Of a stretch of DNA of 64,000 bases, positions 58,625 to 64,000 are shown in pieces. The first letter of the stretch is position 1; each line of letters begins with the position of its first letter. The position numbers and the translations under genes are program-made. Location of the stretch: contig NC_064433.1 in the NCBI RefSeq assembly GCF_023343835.1, positions 66,734,032 to 66,798,031 on the forward strand, in the 5' to 3' direction. The notes under the pieces are model-generated. The model worked only from the letters and a program-made list of their open reading frames with translations. It made no database searches and was not told where the DNA came from. This stretch comes from Lagopus muta. Its lineage: Eukaryota; Chordata; Aves; Galliformes; Phasianidae.

Positions 58625-59145
58625 CTATGTTTTGGGCCCCTCACTAAAAGAAAGACATTGAAGCCCTGGAATGTGTCCAGCGAATGTCAGCGAAACTGGT
58701 AATGGATCTGGAGCACGAATCTTATGAGGAGCAGCTGAGGGAGCTGGGATTGTTGAATCTGGAGAAGGGGAGGCTCAGGGGAGACCTCATTGCACTCCAC
58801 AACCTCCTGAAGGGAGGTTGTGATGATGAGGAAGGGTTTGGCCTCTTCTCCCAGGCAACAAACAGGACCTGAGGAAATGGCCACAAGCTGTACCAGAGGA
58901 GGTTTAATTTACACATAAGGGAGAACTCTTTTTTTTTTTTTTTTTTTTTTTTCCTCCTCAGAGAGTGGTGAGGCACTGGAATGGCTGCCCAGGGAGGTGG
59001 TGGAGTCGCTGTCCCTGGCAGAGGCACCTGGATGAGGAGCTACGAGATATGGGTTAGTGCTTGTGGTGGCAATGGTAATGGGAGGACGGTTGGACTGGAT
59101 GATCTTGCAGGTCGTTTGTGATTCTGTGATTGCTGGATGATGCCA
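58625..59145 (+). mobile_element. CR1 LINE 3' fragment (about 520 bp), split by a T24 tract
   Basis: The longest CR1 piece here, plus orientation. Blocks run 'GGCCCCTCACTAAAAGAAAG', 'GGAATGTGTCCAGCGAATG', 'AGCAGCTGAGGGAGCTGGG', 'GGAGGCTCAGGGGAGACC', 'CTTCTCCCAGGCAACAAAC', 'CCAGAGGAGGTTTAATTTAC', then 24 T, then 'GTGGTGAGGCACTGG', 'AGGGAGGTGGTGGAGTCGC' and the tail 'GATGATCTTGCAGG...GTGATTCTGTGATTG'. The T run sits where CR1 normally has a short run of T in a 'TTTCTTCTC'-like context. Open frames across it are shadows. Confidence 0.94.
58929..58952. repeat. T24 homopolymer inside CR1
   Basis: 24 consecutive T between two contiguous halves of the CR1 fragment, so it is an expansion inside the element and not its tail. 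Confidence 0.92.
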
Positions 59146-59940
59146 GGAGGTGCTTCTGTCAAAGACATTAAGCTAATGTGACTTACCTAGCACCTTGGCT
59201 GGGATTGCTGTGTGCACAGAGTTGAACTATAGCTTCTCTGCAGGTGAGAATCTCAAAGAGAAAGTAAAAGTTTAATGTTCTGACAATATATTTTACAATA
59301 GCACTTTGTGAATGGCCTTTTAAGGGACAGATGTTAAAGGTTTGTCTAGAAGTGGACACAGCTATGTCAGAACTGCTAACTAGAAGAACATATTTACATT
59401 ACAAGCTTGTTAATTGATTTCAGGTATTAGTGAATTGTTAGCTTCCCATGTCAATTCTAGCATTTGCTCTATGTATATAAAGCAGTCTTGGCACTTGTAT
59501 GCTGCGGAGCAAATAATGTTTTGAGATATGTAAAGGTAGATGGCGAAGCTTTTCATAAGCTTCCACAAAATGAGTTGCTAGGAAGACTTTTGAGGAAGAA
59601 AAAACTCACCCATGGGAAGTGAACGAAACATTTTTCTCTGCCTAAACTGGATTTGTTTACTGGTGTGTTCTTAGTACTAGTTGATGGGAGCACGAGGATG
59701 TCTTTGCAGTCTCCTGTGCTGCAGGAAGCCCTCAGGAAAGAAGCCTATCTTTCTGTGCTGACGTTCCATTTCTGACTGTCCATGCTGCTGTTGAGCTGTG
59801 TGGTACCAGCTTGCCTGCCTCTATGCCATCTCTTTTCTGGCTTGGCCTGAAGAGCAGGCTGGAAAAAGGACCTGCGATCTTGTCATGGCTTAACGTTCAA
59901 AGATGGGTTGATATTCAAAGATGAGGCTATTTCCTCATTC

Positions 59941-59963
59941 TTTTTTTTTTTTTTTTTTTTTTT
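59941..59963. repeat. Poly-T tract
   Basis: 23 T in a row. Confidence 0.9.
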
Positions 59964-60043
59964 AATTTGCTAGGTTTTGCTTAATGAGCATTGAAAATCC
60001 CAGAAATCTCAGGTTCATCTGTTTACTTTGTTTCCTAAATCTA

Positions 60044-60045
<2 letters not shown>

Positions 60046-60102
<57 letters not shown>
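60046..60102. repeat. (AT)n(GT)n compound microsatellite
   Basis: About 21 AT units pass directly into about 8 GT units, a typical highly mutable compound dinucleotide repeat. A further A-rich AAAC run lies 100 bases on (about 60,205-60,222). Confidence 0.95.
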
Positions 60103-60103
<1 letters not shown>

Positions 60104-61354
60104 AGATATGAAATCATCTACACTAAACAGATGCACTTAAAGCATGGTCTATTTAGGCATGTAAAATATGTTACTTTGTCAGCTTATTCTGTATATTATT
60201 TAAAACAAACAAACAAACAAAAACCGAGAATGGAAGTGTTGGTCTTCATGTGAGATACTCTGGTGTCAGCTTTTATTGACTTGGTGCATTTGCAGCATCA
60301 GAAATGCAGGCGTTAGAGAATGAGGTGAAAAGTGACTTGGTGTGGGTGTTCAAGCCATTATCCACAAGCAAATATTATGGCACAAATAACTTCTTGTGTA
60401 AGTTTGCTTTTGTGTTTGTTTGGTTTTCTTGGTGGTAACAGATTAGAATGCTCTCTCAAGCTGGGGAAAGCAATTTGTGACAATTCGCACTTGGGGGGGA
60501 AAAAAAGTGTAAACTTATTTGCATGTAATTCAGGTGAAATTCAAGTCAAATTATTTTTTCTACTTGCTGGCCCTGGCTGTAAGAAACCAGTAGCTTTATC
60601 AAGCTGAATCAGAACAATAGTTGTCATCTCAGCCTAGATTTCAACTCTGCTTGTATAGATTTACAAGTGACTCATTTTTAAGTGAATGTAACCTGATTAA
60701 AAATGCATGAAGCATTAATAATGGGGCATTTATTGTGCTTTAAGAAAATCCTTTAAAGGTTTTGAAAACTAAATTCAATGAATCTGAACTTCACTAGAAG
60801 TAGTGTAAATAAAAGTATTTAACAAAGGGAAAGATCAGGACTTGTCACTGGCTTAGTGCTAGGCTGAGTGAGCAATCTCTGGAAGACACAATTCTAAGGA
60901 ACGCTATGGGTTTCTTTCTAGAGAAGCATCTTAATCTCTTGAGTCAGTTTTCAAGACCAAGCTGGTGAAAGCTATGTGTTCTGAATGGAGTGTTGGCATT
61001 GCTTGCAGAGTCTGAAGTAGAGCACGCAGTGTGTTCTTTCAACTTGACATATTCTGTCGCTAATTTTCTTTTTTTTAATAGGTAATTGTACTGTATACTA
61101 CTACACATCCTTGCTCCTAAGTGGCCTTTAGTAACACTTTTTTCCCCTTCTTAGCATTTCTTCTGGTTTAATGAAGAGTAAATCGTAGACATTCTTCATG
61201 TCTCTTCCTGGCCAGTGCAGAATGATTATTTACAAAGCTGGAGTGGGGCAAATTGATGAGACCTTTCTCTAAGTCTTAGGTGAATTCCTTGCTTTCCAGA
61301 AGCTGAGTTTTCTTAAAGAATCAAATGTTTCTGTGTGTCAATATAGCTTCAATG

Positions 61355-61386
<32 letters not shown>

Positions 61387-61387
61387 A
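61355..61387. repeat. T12A21 homopolymer junction
   Basis: About 12 T pass directly into about 21 A, giving a perfect inverted repeat with no loop bases. It could be an abutting pair of retroposon tails, a slippage product or an assembly artefact. Confidence 0.88.
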
Positions 61388-62563
61388 CACTAACAAAAAC
61401 CACTCTAGACTGCCCTTCAAATGAGTTTAGCAGAGGTGGTACAATATAGTAAAGCCCCATATGATTTGATTTAGTTTAAAAAAGGGCGATAAACTTAGCG
61501 AACATGAGGTCATAATTCAAGATGCATTAATTTTGAAGGGAAAGTACCTTATCCTGAACAAAAGATTTAGCAAAATTTGGCTTGTATATTTATATGATGA
61601 GAGGCATAATAAGGAATTGAATATAGATTTTTTTTTTTTTTCTGTAGGAAGGGAACAAGGTCAGTCACAAATGCTGTGTGTGCCCATGTGTGCGTGCAAG
61701 GGGATGACAACACATACGTAGTAACACACCCAAATCATTCTAGTGTCTTTTTAGGGGGAGAATTTTCCTTTGATTCCAGTATTGATGCACAAATCTTACA
61801 CAGCTCGTATAATACATGTAGAATAGGTGGATTGGTGTACCTTTCAGATGGGAAACTTCCTTTCAATTATCATTTTCTAGTAAATACAGTTCTAGAGAGG
61901 CAGGTATGGCGGTGAGTTAATTATTCACAATTTTACTACATTGGCTTACAGATTAAGTAAACGTGCAAGTTAAGAGTAGTAGATGGAATAGAGGAAAAAT
62001 AGCAGGAGTAAGGATGCAAAGGAACTTCACGAAGTGTTCTTGTACTTAAAAATTCTCAGCAGTTATCAATCCTTAGTCCTGCAAATATGAGCATAACAGC
62101 TCATGTTTAATTATGTGCAGGCATATGAATTTTAAAATCCTGTGTTTCTTAATCAAATCAGTGAATGAAAAATTAACTTACTCGAACCTATACTGAATAT
62201 GGGAAACTTGAAGTGAACTTTTAGATTGCAGTGTATTCTGGCATCTACTGCTGATTGTTTGGTCACATGCATTGGTGTTTCTCAATCGCAGTGGTAACTT
62301 TTCTGTCACAAACTGGAATGAGATGGTGACTTGAAGTCACTGTGGAGTGTCAGATGGTCTCTTGAGGAATTTACCCAATTCATGCAGTGAGAAAGAATAA
62401 AAAGGTAGGACTTATTTAAGTGATAGCTTCTTGGTTTATTCACTGACCAACCTAAAGTGGCTAACAGTTGAAATCTGAGCATGGAACTCCTCAATATGTA
62501 CGCATTATGCTCATGCCAAAGTTAGGGATCAGTGCCAGCTGAGGTGTGCTGCAGTACAACTGT

Positions 62564-62606
62564 GTTATTTTTTTCCCTAATACCAAGTTATTTTTTTCCC
62601 TAATAC
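62564..62606. repeat. 23-bp tandem duplication
   Basis: GTTATTTTTTTCCCTAATAC occurs twice in direct succession with a period of 23 bp. The shared part is identical. Confidence 0.9.
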
Positions 62607-64000
62607 AGTAATCAGTGCTGTGGAAGCAGATGTGCAGCAGCATAGGTTATTGTGTACAGGAATGAGAGAACACATGAATTGTTCTATATCAGTGTATTGC
62701 CAAACTTGATTGAGATTTTCCTGTTGAAAATAAATGGGCAAAGAAGAATTAGTTGCAGTATGCCCAGGGACCGGACCATAAGGTCGTGTTGTTCCAGTAC
62801 TTTCATTTGGGATTGAAGTAAGTACACTGGTAGTACTTCAGTGCTACCAGCTTTAGAATAATACTCAGGCTCATCACCAAAGCTGTCATACAAGGAGTTA
62901 TGTAGGCTCTTGTAAGAAGATCTTTGGAGGTCAGGGTTAAATGTCTGGCACTGGTAAGCCCTTTTTAGTGGTCGTACTGTGGAAGGAGGTCAGACTAGTT
63001 CCTGGGGAGCCTACTGTAGTGACATCAGTTGCAAAACATAATGTTTTTACATTGGACACATTGTGCATGAAATATGCTATTGGAGTAGCAGGTTTTAAGT
63101 GGAAAAGAATATTTAAGTATCTGGGAACTGTCAAATGTTCCTATAGCCTGCCCACTCTGGCAGTCTCTTAGCCACTCCTGTTGGTAGTCTGAAACAAATA
63201 GCTTTTCGATGGAGCGTGCTTCTCTTAAAGGGGTCACTGGATTCAAGTGTTTGTTAAAGTTCACTAGTAAAGCAACACCTATAAATCCTGTTTGCTGCCT
63301 TTTGATGTAACTTGACACAACAGAGCGTTTGTGTTCTTCTGTATTTGAAGGGATACACTGGAGAAGAAGGCTTCCAGGCTATCACAGTAACTGTGCACTG
63401 GAAGTATCTATCATTGTGTTTGAAGTGTTTTCTGTGCTTTTTCACTTAAGAGTTTGTCACTTCCTTTACAGTAACAATAAGCACGTGCCAGTGGAACAGC
63501 ATGTGTTATTTTCTTTTATAATCTTCTTAGAAGGGGCTAGATTAAGATCTCTGAGTTACAGCTGCTGGAAATGGAACTCTGTTGTCATAAATCCTTTTCA
63601 AGTTCTTTCCTTTTAGGGTTAATTGATTAACTTGTATACTGTATTGGCTTGAGTCTCTCTTGCCAGTTGGATAAAATGAAACCATGCTATAGATACAAAG
63701 ATCAACAATGTAAGATCCTCGTTGGTAAGGTTGCCTATTGCACTGGAATCTGTTTGCTTATTGTTGGTGTATGTAGAAGTGTTTTATCCCTCAAGACCTG
63801 GAGATTGACATCCTACTTTACTAGGTCTGTGTGTCTCTGGATGTTGCAGAACAGATGGTTAATTCAAAAAACAAGAGTATTAAAGCTGAGTAGCTAAATC
63901 TGATCTCCTAAAAAATGAGGTGGCCAAAACAAGCTGCTGTATTTGATGTAGTTGCTGAATTGGTCTTTTTTCCTCGTACAAAGACAAATCTAAGTTTAAT

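Larger units (their letters stand above)
59146..64000. other. Presumed intron to window end, no gene recognised
   Basis: AT-rich on average, with the plus strand rich in G and T. It contains a T23 tract, an AT/GT microsatellite, a T12A21 tract and a 23-bp duplication. Open frames up to 97 codons have no recognisable domain. No acceptor-exon-donor unit here is convincing. Confidence 0.5.

Overview
This is a vertebrate nuclear DNA window, most likely from a galliform bird such as chicken. Three things point there: at least twelve 3' ends of CR1 LINEs, the dominant avian retrotransposon, recognisable by endings of the type 'CATTCTATGATTCTATG'; a deleted mariner element that resembles the chicken Galluhop family; and AT-rich unique DNA of low coding density, interrupted by one strong CpG island. 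There is no operon structure, no rRNA, no CRISPR array and no complete protein-coding gene.

Layout. Positions 1 to about 47,800 are mostly intergenic or intronic DNA with CR1 fragments, simple repeats and two probable ancient SINE relics. Two short plus-strand stretches (30,609-30,674 and 32,694-32,747) have splice signals and compatible phase. They could be the last two coding exons of an upstream gene, but I do not recognise the protein. A minus-strand stretch at 17,745-17,852 could similarly be a terminal coding exon. A CpG island at about 47,830-48,900 is the clearest functional element. It contains a probable non-coding first exon with a consensus splice donor at 48,371 and two overlapping short upstream ORFs, and it faces right. 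From 48,371 to the end the DNA reads as a long first intron of that gene. This intron holds more CR1 copies, the mariner deletion derivative at about 57,243-57,803, an AT/GT microsatellite and several poly-A/T tracts. The identity of the gene cannot be read from its 5' UTR.

Most long open frames are chance products. The longest lie in the CpG island, where stop codons are rare, or on the T-poor strand of the presumed intron. I found no convincing previously undescribed system. The best leads are the promoter with its upstream ORFs, the plus-strand exon pair, the truncated mariner, and a weak antisense exon chain at 53.1-57.1 kb.
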